This document shows positions 34,938 through 43,355 of a DNA stretch of 52,269 bases, piece after piece. This DNA is from CAZSSM01 sp964609385 (GTDB lineage Bacteria > Planctomycetota > Planctomycetia > Isosphaerales > Isosphaeraceae). The notes below the pieces were generated by a model. It worked only from the letters and a program-made list of their open reading frames with translations. It had not been told where the DNA came from and made no database searches. The DNA lies in the NCBI GenBank assembly GCA_964609385.1, contig CAZSSM010000051.1:1-52269 (forward strand), written 5' to 3'. A program made the translations under genes and the position numbers. Position 1 is the stretch's first letter. Each line of letters starts with the position of its first letter.

Positions 34938-35876
34938 ATGGACCCGAGTCTGGCCTGTCTGAACGGACAATTTCTCGCCCCCGAAGTGGCGACCATCCCG
35001 ATCTGGGATCGAGGCTTCCTGTTCGGGGACGCCGTCTATGAGGTCTTTCGGATCTACGGTGGCCGTTGCTTCCTCGAGCGTGAACACCGCGAACGCCTCA
35101 TTCACAGCTTGGCCCAGATCAAGCTGGACGGGGTCGACATTGATCGACTGATGGATCGGGTCCACGAGACGATTCGTCGGACCAACCTTCAGGACGGTAC
35201 GGCCTACGTGCATCTGACCCGGGGCTCGGCTCCTCGCTCGCACGCCTTCCCAGAGCCTGCTGTCGAGCCGACTGAACTGATCGTAGTCCGTCCCTATAAC
35301 GATGCGGCCATGACCACCCTCCGCCAATCCGGCGCATCGATCTACAGCCAACCCGACTTGCGATGGGGACGCTGTGACATCAAAAGCACCAACCTCCTGG
35401 CCAACGTACTCGCCTTGGAAGAGGCCAAGCGGCGCGGAGGGTTGGAGGCGGTGCTGGTCGATCACGAGGGGCTCGTCACCGAGTCAACGCACACCTCGCT
35501 GCTTTGGGTCCGCAATGGAATCCTTCAAGGGACTCCCGATGGCCCCGAGATCCTGCCCGGCACGACGCGAAACCTGACAATCGCCTTGGCCCAGGACCTT
35601 GGATTGAGCTTCGAGCCGGTGCGGGTCACGCTCGACCAACTCATCGCTGCCGACGAGGTCGTCTTGGCCGGTACAACCACCGAGATAATGGGCGTCGTCC
35701 GGATTGACGAACAGTCGATCGGAACGGGACAACCTGGCCCAATCACTCGTCAGCTCCAGCAGGCCTTCTGTGATCACATCGCTGAATGGCTCACACAAGA
35801 CGACAGTACGGTCTCGGGCGTAACGGACGCCGAATGGGCGGCCGTCTCGGGCAAGTCGTTAAGCCAGGAGGCTTGA
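34938..35876 (+). CDS. dat: D-amino-acid aminotransferase-like (class IV PLP aminotransferase)
   Basis: Fold-type IV PLP enzyme of 312 residues, probably making D-glutamate or another D-amino acid for peptidoglycan-like polymers. It starts at 34938 with AAGGAG about 10 nt upstream. Visible features: RGFLFGDAVYEVFRIYGGR, RGSAPRSHAFP with R100 and H102 matching the Arg-x-His carboxylate trap of D-alanine aminotransferase, the PLP lysine K149 in DIKSTNLLANVLA, and E182 in TESTHTSLLW. Branched-chain aminotransferases lack the RxH pair, which favours the D-specific type. The next gene starts 4 bp later with TTG, so they are probably cotranscribed. Confidence 0.9.
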   Translation: MDPSLACLNGQFLAPEVATIPIWDRGFLFGDAVYEVFRIYGGRCFLEREHRERLIHSLAQIKLDGVDIDRLMDRVHETIRRTNLQDGTAYVHLTRGSAPRSHAFPEPAVEPTELIVVRPYNDAAMTTLRQSGASIYSQPDLRWGRCDIKSTNLLANVLALEEAKRRGGLEAVLVDHEGLVTESTHTSLLWVRNGILQGTPDGPEILPGTTRNLTIALAQDLGLSFEPVRVTLDQLIAADEVVLAGTTTEIMGVVRIDEQSIGTGQPGPITRQLQQAFCDHIAEWLTQDDSTVSGVTDAEWAAVSGKSLSQEA

Positions 35877-35880
35877 TGCG

Positions 35881-36606
35881 TTGACAACGCCTGATCCGAT
35901 CCCTCATGCCGAATCGCCAATCGACCTGGACGACCTCTCCGAGCTGGAACGGCACTCCCTCCGAGAACCGCTGGACAGGACCGCAGCCGTTCACGTCGTT
36001 CATCTTGTCCGATCAAATGGAGCAGAATCCTCGAACACGTCGAAGGTCGAAGAGAGTCTGAAACGGCTGCTGGGGAGCCGACAGCGTCGATTCGTCTACC
36101 GTCGCGTTTCCATCGATCCGGCAAACGGTATGGGCTTCTCTGAAGCAATCCGAGAGGGTTTGGTCGGACTTGACGCACCGATTGTCTTAATCACTACGGT
36201 TCAGACCGCCTGGACGGCCAATACCCTCCTGCCCCTAGTGGAGAGTTTGGATCGGACCGATCATGTGATCGCGGAACCGTCGACGACCCGACTCAGTCGA
36301 TTCATGCGATCGCTTCGTGCCTGGCCCATCAACGCGGTCTTCGCGATCGGCACTTCCGAACTGCCACCGATCGCCCTGGTCAGCCGCGCCGAGAAACTCC
36401 GGATGCTACATTGCCAATCACGATCCGGGTTTGCCCTGCTCGAGTTGATCGCCCGCGCCAACGATGCCAAACACGTCCTGACTAAAGCTCCGATCCCAGC
36501 ACTCGACGCCGAAGCCTTCCCGATCGCCTGGGGTGATTTGAAACGCCTCTATCTTCAACCGGATTTCTCTGAGACCGCACGATTGGTCCCGGCGAATATG
36601 GGATGA
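35881..36606 (+). CDS. Degenerate GT2-like protein
   Basis: A 241-residue protein directly behind the aminotransferase (4-bp gap), with a TTG start; the ATG overlapping the upstream stop is closed by a stop two codons later. The layout recalls the C-terminal half of polyprenol-phosphate glycosyltransferases: API VLITTVQTAW at the DxD position, LESLDRTDHVIAEPSTTRLSRFMRSLRAWPIN-like helices, and an ending resembling VLTKAPIPALDAE. The catalytic aspartates of GT-A enzymes are not found (ITTVQT where DADL is expected). It may be an inactive or diverged glycosyltransferase, or an unrelated protein. No membrane helix. Confidence 0.6.
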   Translation: MTTPDPIPHAESPIDLDDLSELERHSLREPLDRTAAVHVVHLVRSNGAESSNTSKVEESLKRLLGSRQRRFVYRRVSIDPANGMGFSEAIREGLVGLDAPIVLITTVQTAWTANTLLPLVESLDRTDHVIAEPSTTRLSRFMRSLRAWPINAVFAIGTSELPPIALVSRAEKLRMLHCQSRSGFALLELIARANDAKHVLTKAPIPALDAEAFPIAWGDLKRLYLQPDFSETARLVPANMG

Positions 36607-36686
36607 TCCCACGTTCGCGGTCATCGGCCAAGTTGGACCCAGCGACCAACCGAAAATCGTTGTCGACCGTCTCGAAGTCGAGCCGA

Positions 36687-37754
36687 TCACGTCCATTTGA
36701 ACAAGCGGAGCGCCACCGCGAAGGTGATCCCAGCATAGCTGGCCAGGATCGCCAGGGCGGGCCAAATCTCTAGGAGGCCGGCGCCCTCCAGCATGATCCT
36801 TCGGAGCGCATCCAGCAGTTGGGTCAGGGGCAACAGCTGGATCAACGGATGAACGATTTCGGGGAAGTTGTCGTAGCTGAAGAAGACTCCAGAGAGCAGC
36901 CACATCGGGATCATCACCAAGTTCATCAGACCGCTGACAGTCTCCGTCGTGTCGGTTCGGCACGCCACCAGAAGGCCGATCCCGGCGAAAGCCAGGGCCC
37001 CCAAGATCACCACCAGCAGCAATAACAGGAAGCTCCCACGGATCGGGACCCCAAACCCGAAGACACCCAGACTGAGCAAGATCAGCAAGTCTGGTCCCAG
37101 GAACGTCATTCGGGCTGCCAGGATCGCCAGCAAGAAGTTCTGACGCGGCATCGGCGTGGCCACGAACCGCTTGAGCAGTTTGCTGATCCGAAAGTTGACG
37201 ACCAGGAATCCGATTCCCCAGAGGCCGCCGCCCATCACATTCAGACCGATCAGGCCTGGGATCAGGAAATCGATGTAGCGCGAACCGGGCTCGGTGACCA
37301 AAGTCTCACCGGTCTCCACTCGGTCGGACCGACCCATTCCTCGTTGAATCCGGTCATCGGCCAAGGCCTTTGTGGTCAGAGACTCTGGCCGAGTTGGGTC
37401 ATAATGGTAGCGGACCTGCCTGGGACCGATCGGCTCGATCATCACCGTCGCCTTGCCGGTCTGGATCCGTTGAAGCGCTTGCTCCTTCGAAAAAGTCTTG
37501 ACCAAGATCTGAACCGCAGGTTGGTCGGGATCGGGTGCCTCGGCCAAGGCCTCGGCGATCTCCGACGAATAGGGAGTTTCGACCAAATCGACGGCCATCG
37601 TCTCGATCGGTCGACTTCGGAAAGCGAGTCCAAGCCCAATAGCCAGGATCAGCGGGAATCCATAGACCCAAAAGATCCGCGCCGGCTGTCGGTAGAACTC
37701 ACGAAGTCGCGCCAAGTACAAGTTCCAGAACGACGCGTATCGAGACGACCCCAT
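36687..37754 (-). CDS. ABC-2 type transporter permease
   Basis: Membrane subunit of an ABC exporter, 355 residues. The ABC-2 layout is clear: an N-terminal helix (FWVYGFPLILAIGLGLAF), a large extracytoplasmic loop with polar sequence, then five helices in the C-terminal half, including FLIPGLIGLNVMGGGLWGIGFLVV, FLLLLLVVILGALAFAGIGLLVAC and VALRLF at the end. The family's terminal LLPLTQLLDALRRIML and GVFFSYDNFPEI are recognisable. The ATPase gene lies 86 bp upstream on the same strand, so the pair forms one operon. Likely substrates for such exporters include antibiotics, polysaccharides or lipids; none is indicated. Confidence 0.9.
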   Translation of the reverse strand: MGSSRYASFWNLYLARLREFYRQPARIFWVYGFPLILAIGLGLAFRSRPIETMAVDLVETPYSSEIAEALAEAPDPDQPAVQILVKTFSKEQALQRIQTGKATVMIEPIGPRQVRYHYDPTRPESLTTKALADDRIQRGMGRSDRVETGETLVTEPGSRYIDFLIPGLIGLNVMGGGLWGIGFLVVNFRISKLLKRFVATPMPRQNFLLAILAARMTFLGPDLLILLSLGVFGFGVPIRGSFLLLLLVVILGALAFAGIGLLVACRTDTTETVSGLMNLVMIPMWLLSGVFFSYDNFPEIVHPLIQLLPLTQLLDALRRIMLEGAGLLEIWPALAILASYAGITFAVALRLFKWT

Positions 37755-37840
37755 GGCAAAGCAGACTCCGTGGAACAGGAAACGCGTCGAGGGTCCGCGT
37801 TCACTCTGAGTTTGAGCGCGGAGGGCGGTCGGGGATGAGG

Positions 37841-38842
37841 TCAGGATCGCGACGAATCGACGATCCCGTCGTTTAGGTCGTGTCGGACCAGTTCATGCTC
37901 ATCATCGCGCAGGTGGCGTCCGGTCAGGGCGACGAAGACATCCTCTAGGCTGGCCTGGCGCGTGGTCAAACGAACCAACGATCGTCCATCTTTGGTGATG
38001 CGGTCTAAGAGTGCGGGAATTGCTCGATGCGGATGGGCAACGGTCAAGCTGTAGCCGTCGGCCTCGATGCGTGCTTCGATCACCGAGTCGAGTTCGGCAA
38101 ATGTGATCGGATCGGGCTTCGGTCCGGAACCCTCGAGGTCGAACTCGACGATGTGCTCACCCCCAAGTCGAGCGATCAGCTCCGAAGGCGTCCCCAAGGC
38201 GATAATCTTGCCCGCATCGACGATCCCAATCCGATCGCAGAGTCGCTCGGCCTCGTCCATGTAGTGGGTCGTCAGTACGATCGTTCGGCCCAGGCCTTGT
38301 AGTTCGCCGATGACATCCCAGAGCTGACGACGCGACTGGGGGTCGAGCCCTGTTGTCGGCTCGTCGAGAAAGAGCAATTCCGGATCGCCAACCAAGGCCA
38401 CGGCCACAGCCATCCGGCGCTGCTGGCCCCCGGAGAGTGTCTCATTGTACGCGTCCGCCTTTGAATCCAGGGCCACCCGTTTCAGAGCAGCCCCGACCTC
38501 CAAACCATCTTGATAGAAGCTCTGGAAGAGGGTCAGGATCTCAGCCACGGTTGCTTTCTCTGGAAACCGCGTCTCCTGAAGCGTGACACCGATCCGCTGG
38601 CGGATCGCCATCGGTTCGCGGTTCCAGCGGAGCCCAAGCACCTCAACCTCGCCGGAGGTCGGTTCTGTCAAACCCTCCAGGATCTCGATGGTAGTCGTCT
38701 TGCCCGCGCCGTTGGGGCCGAGCAGGCCGAAGCATTCGCCGACACGGACTTCCAGGTCGAGTCCGTCGACGGCGCGGACCGGACCATCGCGTCCGGGGAA
38801 GGTCTTGACGAGGTTATGGACGTAGATGGCCCGATCGGTCAT
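37841..38842 (-). CDS. ABC transporter ATP-binding protein (ABC-2 exporter)
   Basis: ATPase subunit, 333 residues from the ATG at 38842. Motifs: Walker A GPNGAGKT (42-49), Q-loop VTLQETRF, signature LSGGQQRR (136-143), Walker B LLFLDEPTTGLDP (156-168), and the switch His in LTTHYMDEAERLCDR. The C-terminal extension with a final LEDVFVALTGRHL is typical of the DrrA-like ABC-2 subfamily. A frame open to 38911 is unlikely to be used. The permease gene follows on the same strand. Confidence 0.93.
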   Translation of the reverse strand: MTDRAIYVHNLVKTFPGRDGPVRAVDGLDLEVRVGECFGLLGPNGAGKTTTIEILEGLTEPTSGEVEVLGLRWNREPMAIRQRIGVTLQETRFPEKATVAEILTLFQSFYQDGLEVGAALKRVALDSKADAYNETLSGGQQRRMAVAVALVGDPELLFLDEPTTGLDPQSRRQLWDVIGELQGLGRTIVLTTHYMDEAERLCDRIGIVDAGKIIALGTPSELIARLGGEHIVEFDLEGSGPKPDPITFAELDSVIEARIEADGYSLTVAHPHRAIPALLDRITKDGRSLVRLTTRQASLEDVFVALTGRHLRDDEHELVRHDLNDGIVDSSRS

Positions 38843-39021
38843 GAGCGAGGCAATCACTGAGAAAGATGAAGGAAGGCGGTCATCAATGCCCGACGCCGGA
38901 GGCGATCGCAACCATTATAGACGGACTCGCAAGAGCGCACTGGGGTCGTCACGACTGGAGCCGAAGCGAAGATCCTCCGATATCGAATGACATCGTCGTC
39001 CCGATGAGGCGTAGGAGGCCC

Positions 39022-39046
39022 GAGCCCACCCCGACTTGGTGGGCTC
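39022..39046. promoter_or_regulatory. Perfect 9-bp hairpin upstream of the ExeA-like ATPase
   Basis: GAGCCCACC (39022-39030), loop CCGACTT, GGTGGGCTC (39038-39046). It lies 23 bp before the preferred ATG (39070) and just before GGAGG (39051-39055). No T-run follows, so it is not an intrinsic terminator. It may shape the leader of the ATPase mRNA, or lie within the coding region if the upstream start (39004) is used. Confidence 0.4.
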
Positions 39047-39069
39047 ACGTGGAGGCAGGGAGAACGTTA

Positions 39070-40722
39070 ATGCAGGCTCGATCATCGCGCCCCGTCGGAT
39101 CGGGTACCGGACCACACCATTCCGAAACCTCAACCAATCCCCTAGCCCTTCCGTTGCCCAGCCGGGCCCGACTTATGGCACGTTGCTGGGAACATCTCGA
39201 TCCAAAGACCCAGACCAATTCGGGGTTGAGCCTCGCAGTCGTTGGACCTCATGGGTCGGGAAAGACCTGGATCGCTCGTACCTTGTCCCAACGCGATCAA
39301 GCTCGGACCTGGATCCAGATCGACCTCTCACCGGGATTAACACCGCGGGGCTTCTACCAACGGATCGGCTATCGGCTCGGACTGGTCGAGGGCTCGACCG
39401 CGAATCCTCCCGACGAGTGGACCCGATCGCGGATCCGGAACTACCTGGCCACCGTCGACTTAGAGGGTGAGCGATTGGTTCTCATCCTTGACGAAGCGCA
39501 TCTTCTCCAGCCCCAACTGGCCGAGGAGATCAGGATCCTCGACAACGAGTTGGGTCAGCCCGAAGGCTTCGATGCCCTTGTCCTGATCGGCCAGACAACG
39601 CTGGCTCATCGGCTGATCCGTGGAGACCTCCGTCACCTCGCCGATCGCTTGATCGATATCGCCATAGTCCCACCGGTCGACATCGAGGAAGTGATGGACT
39701 GGTGCAAAGAGGCGCTGACCGGATCGGTGATCGATCGCGACCAAGTCGAAGATCTCGTGCGGTCCCATCGGAACCTCCCGGGCTCCCTACTCCGGGACCT
39801 CCTTGCGATGGCCAACGTGGCATCCGCAACCCATTCTTCCGATGCCGATGAGCGGTCGAGTTCCACCATGGTCCGGGGCTTCTCTTCGTCGAGGCCTGTG
39901 ATCGGCCCGCGCTTGGCAACCGAGACTTCGGATCGCTCAAGAGCTCCGGACCAACCGCTGATCGAGTCCGAGTCAGGTCCGCTCACCGACCCCTCGTCCT
40001 CTAGCGGATACACGACGCATCGAAACGGGCGGATCGACCCTGTCGATCAACCGATGACCGGATTAAGCGACTCCGAACTGGAGCAATCAAAGGAATCGCA
40101 ACCACGCCCCTGGCTCAGGACGAAGTCGTGGTTTGGTGGGTCGCGACCCCCGCTTCGCGTCGAGGACGGACTTATCGAGGTCGGTTTCGAAGATTCTCCC
40201 GACCCCGTTGACGATTCGCTTCCGACTGAGATCTCGGCCGTCTCCGATCCGAGCCCATCGAAGAATCCCGAGTCATCGCTGCATGAGGAGGCGGATGTAT
40301 CGGTCGATATCGCTCCTGAGGCTGCATCCCCACCCATCCCCGACGTCGAACCTGAACCCAATATCGCCTGCCCAACTGCCACGGACGATCTCCGAGACCT
40401 GTCGTCAGAGACCGAGGGTTCGACAGCTTTATCGGAGCCAGTGCCCACTTCAACAGCCGAGCAGGCCGCTCCGAACTCCCAGGATCGGATTGTTCGCGAC
40501 CATTATGCTACGCTCCAGGCATGGCAGGAGTGGACAACCAATCAAGGGAGGTCCCCGGAGTCCTCTTCCGACTCGAATGCGAGCCCAGCCTTTACCCCGA
40601 CCGGGTCTCAAACGCGGTCGGTCCGACCGGATGGCTCTGTGATCTGGGCTGAGCCACCGCATCGCTTCGCCCCATACAGTCAGTTGTTCGCAAATCGGCG
40701 ATCCCCTCGGGATCACGACTGA
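39070..40722 (+). CDS. ExeA-like AAA ATPase with long disordered tail
   Basis: A 550-residue protein from the ATG at 39070, chosen for the GGAGG/AGGGA just upstream; ATGs at 39004 and 38866 are also in frame. The AAA domain (~25-265) shows Walker A VVGPHGSGKTW (59-66 core), Walker B LVLILDEAHLL (137-147), and the sensor-like LVLIGQTTLAHRL, as in ExeA/GspA and the transposition ATPase TniB. Residues ~270-520 are Ser/Pro/Glu/Asp-rich and almost certainly disordered. The last ~25 residues (SVIWAEPPHRFAPYSQLF) look like a conserved short motif. No transposase or type II secretion gene is adjacent. A regulatory or envelope role is possible; nothing specific can be claimed. Confidence 0.8.
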   Translation: MQARSSRPVGSGTGPHHSETSTNPLALPLPSRARLMARCWEHLDPKTQTNSGLSLAVVGPHGSGKTWIARTLSQRDQARTWIQIDLSPGLTPRGFYQRIGYRLGLVEGSTANPPDEWTRSRIRNYLATVDLEGERLVLILDEAHLLQPQLAEEIRILDNELGQPEGFDALVLIGQTTLAHRLIRGDLRHLADRLIDIAIVPPVDIEEVMDWCKEALTGSVIDRDQVEDLVRSHRNLPGSLLRDLLAMANVASATHSSDADERSSSTMVRGFSSSRPVIGPRLATETSDRSRAPDQPLIESESGPLTDPSSSSGYTTHRNGRIDPVDQPMTGLSDSELEQSKESQPRPWLRTKSWFGGSRPPLRVEDGLIEVGFEDSPDPVDDSLPTEISAVSDPSPSKNPESSLHEEADVSVDIAPEAASPPIPDVEPEPNIACPTATDDLRDLSSETEGSTALSEPVPTSTAEQAAPNSQDRIVRDHYATLQAWQEWTTNQGRSPESSSDSNASPAFTPTGSQTRSVRPDGSVIWAEPPHRFAPYSQLFANRRSPRDHD

Positions 40723-41141
40723 GACCCACCAGTTATCTCAGAGCGATCACATGCGGCCGGTGCGGTACCCAATTGTCCGATCCGACCGTTCTGTCGTAAC
40801 CTCCGAGTTGGATCGATCCTTCTCTCGTCCCCCGAATCGAAAAAAGGTGGTGGGCGTTGACCGGCCCTGTTCGTTGCTCCCGTGGCCCTTCCTTCCCGGG
40901 GGAAGGCGAGTGCGCGTTGGCGGTCAACTTTGACCCGGAATCGCTTGATCCGCGGTCGGCCCCTTCGGACCTGGTCAACGTCCGCCACCGACTCGCTCCC
41001 GACGCACCACGCACCACCTTTGACGATCTATATGGTTCTCATGGCGCCGTAGTTGTAGGATGACCGCTTCACTCGATCTCCGATCTACGCCCACGGGCTT
41101 CTCGCCCTTGCTTTGTTCAGGCCCTGGACCATGATCTGCCC
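40723..41141. other. Intergenic region with a strong hairpin
   Basis: About 420 bp. CCTTCC-CGGG-GGAAGG (40891-40906) is a perfect 6-bp stem with a tetraloop and no T-run. A short frame ending at 41063 (LAVNFDPESLDPRSAPSDLV...) has fair third-position G/C but no start or family support, so I do not call it. No other feature was recognised. Confidence 0.4.
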
Positions 41142-42014
41142 ATGAACTCTCATGACGCATCGGAACTAGGGACAGACTATGGTCATGACCAAGACCTTCG
41201 AGGTGAGCGACTCCTCATCTGTTTAGCAACCTACAATGAGGCCGGCAACATCGCCTCGCTGATCGAACAAATTAAGTTATTTGCCCCACACGCAGACCTC
41301 TTAGTCATCGATGATAATTCTCCGGACGGGACCGCGAAGATCGTCTCGGAGATCGCGGCCGGCCCGAACAAAATTACTCTGTTACAGCGCCATGGAAAGC
41401 TTGGGCTTGGCTCGGCGGTCCTCGAAGGGATTCGCCACGCGATTGCTCACGAGTATGAGTTGTTCGTTAACTTGGACGCGGATTTCAGCCATCCGCCTCG
41501 TTACATTCCCTCATTGCTAGCCGGGATGGCTGATGCGGACGTAACGATCGGCTCCCGGTACGTTCCTGGCGGCGGAATCTCCGGTGGCTTCGGACCGGTC
41601 CGACGCTTCATGAGCTGGGGCGTCAACATCTATACGCGACTGCTTTTGGGCATGAAGACACAGGACAACAGCGGATCTTACCGTTGCTACCGTGTCTCCT
41701 ACCTTGGTCGGCTCAACCTCGACCGCGTTCGCTCGAAAGGGTACGCGTTCTTCGAGGAATTGATTTACCTGTGCCGTCGTGCTGGCTGTCGGATCGGTGA
41801 AACTCCAATCCTTTTCGAACCGCGTCGGTCTGGACAGTCGAACCTCAATGCGAACGAAATCCTCAAGGCCCTCGGCGTGATCGCGCTACTCGGTTGGGAG
41901 CGGCTGACCCGTCCGCCAGCCGCCATCCGTCGCGATCCACGCACCTCGACGGCTTCAGTCAACGCCAGGGATGACCGATCCGGGACCAACACTTCGGTCC
42001 AACCCCCAGTCTGA
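41142..42014 (+). CDS. Polyprenol-phosphate mannosyltransferase-like GT2
   Basis: GT-A-fold glycosyltransferase of 290 residues, similar to dolichol- or polyprenol-phosphate mannose synthases, which move a sugar from GDP-mannose to a lipid phosphate. Motifs: LATYNEAGNI (28-37), VIDDNSPDGT (55-64), the metal-binding NLDADFSHPP (110-119, D112 and D114), and IGSRYVPGGGISGGFGPVRR (136-155). A FFEELIYLCRRAG-type acceptor helix and ETPILFEPRRSGQSNLN complete the pattern. It has no C-terminal membrane domain, so it is of the soluble DPM1 type. Codon use includes more A/T-ending codons (ATTAAGTTATTT) than neighbours. The start has no clear ribosome-binding site. Confidence 0.9.
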   Translation: MNSHDASELGTDYGHDQDLRGERLLICLATYNEAGNIASLIEQIKLFAPHADLLVIDDNSPDGTAKIVSEIAAGPNKITLLQRHGKLGLGSAVLEGIRHAIAHEYELFVNLDADFSHPPRYIPSLLAGMADADVTIGSRYVPGGGISGGFGPVRRFMSWGVNIYTRLLLGMKTQDNSGSYRCYRVSYLGRLNLDRVRSKGYAFFEELIYLCRRAGCRIGETPILFEPRRSGQSNLNANEILKALGVIALLGWERLTRPPAAIRRDPRTSTASVNARDDRSGTNTSVQPPV

Positions 42015-42057
42015 TCTGTCCTGAACGATGCCTGGATGCCGTCAGCTCCCCGAGGAA

Positions 42058-42435
42058 TCAGGGCTCCAAATCGAACCCGCGTGTGGCGATGTAGACCTCC
42101 TGACAAGCCTCCGCGACCCGGGAACCGATCGATTGATGTTTCAGCTCCAAATGCTGTCCGTACATCGACAGCACACGCGCCAGGAATGAGGCGTGGCTGG
42201 CCTCCTCAGCCTGTTGGAACTGGACCAGAGAATCCTCAATCTGATCGACCAGATAGAGCAAGAATTGGGCCTGCCCTTTCAACTCGGCCAAGACCCCATC
42301 GCAAGTCGTCGAGCCCTCGGGATCGTGATGCTGGGAGGCCCGCGGTTCTTGAGCCGAGACACCCTGTGAGGTGCCGACCGTGTGGGAACCGTTGGCGATC
42401 GAGCCAGGATCGGCTTCGGTGAAGCTCATTGTCAT
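42058..42435 (-). CDS. Coiled-coil protein, paralogue of the adjacent gene (shorter copy)
   Basis: A 125-residue protein of unknown function. Residues ~1-45 are polar. A helical region of about 70 residues follows: LAELKGQAQFLLYLVDQIED, then FQQAEEASHASFLARVLSMYGQHLELKHQS. The neighbouring upstream gene has a parallel segment (ALRGKLQFMDYLV...IFLRQLIEMHRNNLVSESS), so the two are divergent paralogues. The start codon overlaps the stop of that gene by 4 bases (ATGA), which implies coupled translation. No signal peptide or membrane helix. Flagellar-chaperone-like proteins have similar helices, but I have no direct support for that. Confidence 0.62.
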   Translation of the reverse strand: MTMSFTEADPGSIANGSHTVGTSQGVSAQEPRASQHHDPEGSTTCDGVLAELKGQAQFLLYLVDQIEDSLVQFQQAEEASHASFLARVLSMYGQHLELKHQSIGSRVAEACQEVYIATRGFDLEP

Positions 42436-42881
42436 GAGAACGATCCTCCGGAGAACTCTGAGGTGATCGGCGGGACCGAATCGCCCAAGGTCGAGGAGGA
42501 CCCCGCAGGAATCGTCCCGAGGGCACCGTCATGCATGCTCGAGCCTGCCTCGAGGCCCTGACCCGGATCGGCCTCGGCCTCATCGATCAAAGCCGTTAAC
42601 GCGTTGGTCAGCTCGCCGACCAGCCGCATCCCCGATGATTCGGAGACTAGGTTGTTCCGGTGCATCTCGATGAGCTGTCGGAGGAAGATCCGCGTCCCTT
42701 CATCCGGCTCGGCCGCGTATCGATCGATGTCGGCCACCGCCGCCCGCACCAAATAATCCATGAATTGAAGCTTACCCCGAAGCGCCGTGCTGACCCGCTG
42801 TACGCGGGCCAAATGCCCCGCAGCGGCAGGATGACTCGAGTGCAGAGCGTCTGCGCTCGAGTCGGTTGACATGGGTGTCAT
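42432..42881 (-). CDS. Coiled-coil protein, paralogue of the adjacent gene (longer copy)
   Basis: A 149-residue protein from the ATG at 42881 (AAGGA about 11 nt upstream); an ATG three codons later and longer in-frame starts also exist. The helical core is STALRGKLQFMDYLV, then RIFLRQLIEMHRNNLVSESS and LTNALTALIDEAE. It shares with the next gene the spacing L-(R/K)-G-x-x-Q-F-(x)2-Y-L-V and the helix that begins with a Phe-Leu pair. The Ser/Gly-rich tail is probably disordered. It is first in a two-gene operon, with overlapping stop and start codons. Function unknown. Confidence 0.6.
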   Translation of the reverse strand: MTPMSTDSSADALHSSHPAAAGHLARVQRVSTALRGKLQFMDYLVRAAVADIDRYAAEPDEGTRIFLRQLIEMHRNNLVSESSGMRLVGELTNALTALIDEAEADPGQGLEAGSSMHDGALGTIPAGSSSTLGDSVPPITSEFSGGSFS

Positions 42882-43355
42882 CACGTCTCGATCCTTGCGA
42901 TGCAAAATCTCGACTGGGAATGTGGCCCTTAGGCCGCCCTGATAAAGGGCCCCGCCATCAGGAACATCGAAGCTCATCAGGTACGACGACGAAGCGGCTC
43001 GATCCGCTCGGCCATATGTTCCCTGAAATGTTCCGTGACTGCGGACCCAGGCCGAACTCGTCCAAACTCGGACCATCAGCGCTTTGACAGGACGGGTCTC
43101 CTAACCAGTCGGATTCTTCGAGACGTCGGCGACGTGCTCGCTGACCCCCTGGCGCATGATGTCTCGAGGTAGATTCGATAAGCATCCAATGACGATACCG
43201 GAAGAGATCCTGTCCGACCTTGAGATGGCCTCGACAGTTGATGACCCAGAAGGTCCCATGACAGAAACGAGGCCTGATCGCAGAAACGGTCCGATGCAGC
43301 GACGCTCGGATCGTTAGTTCGAGGCTGCTAGTCCCCCGCTTTCAGGAGTCCTGCG
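42882..43355. other. Intergenic region, no gene seen
   Basis: About 470 bp between the minus-strand paralogue pair and the plus-strand PHP gene. The frame upstream of 42881 is open but Arg/Ser-rich and unlikely. AGGAG at 43343-43347 is the ribosome-binding site of the PHP gene. No repeat or RNA gene was recognised. Confidence 0.35.

Noticed and set aside
38866..40722. Tn7-like transposon, because of the TniB/ExeA-like ATPase
   Set aside because: No transposase, integrase or terminal repeats were seen around it.
40891..40906. Hairpin CCTTCC-CGGG-GGAAGG as terminator
   Set aside because: Stem is good but no T-run follows on either strand.
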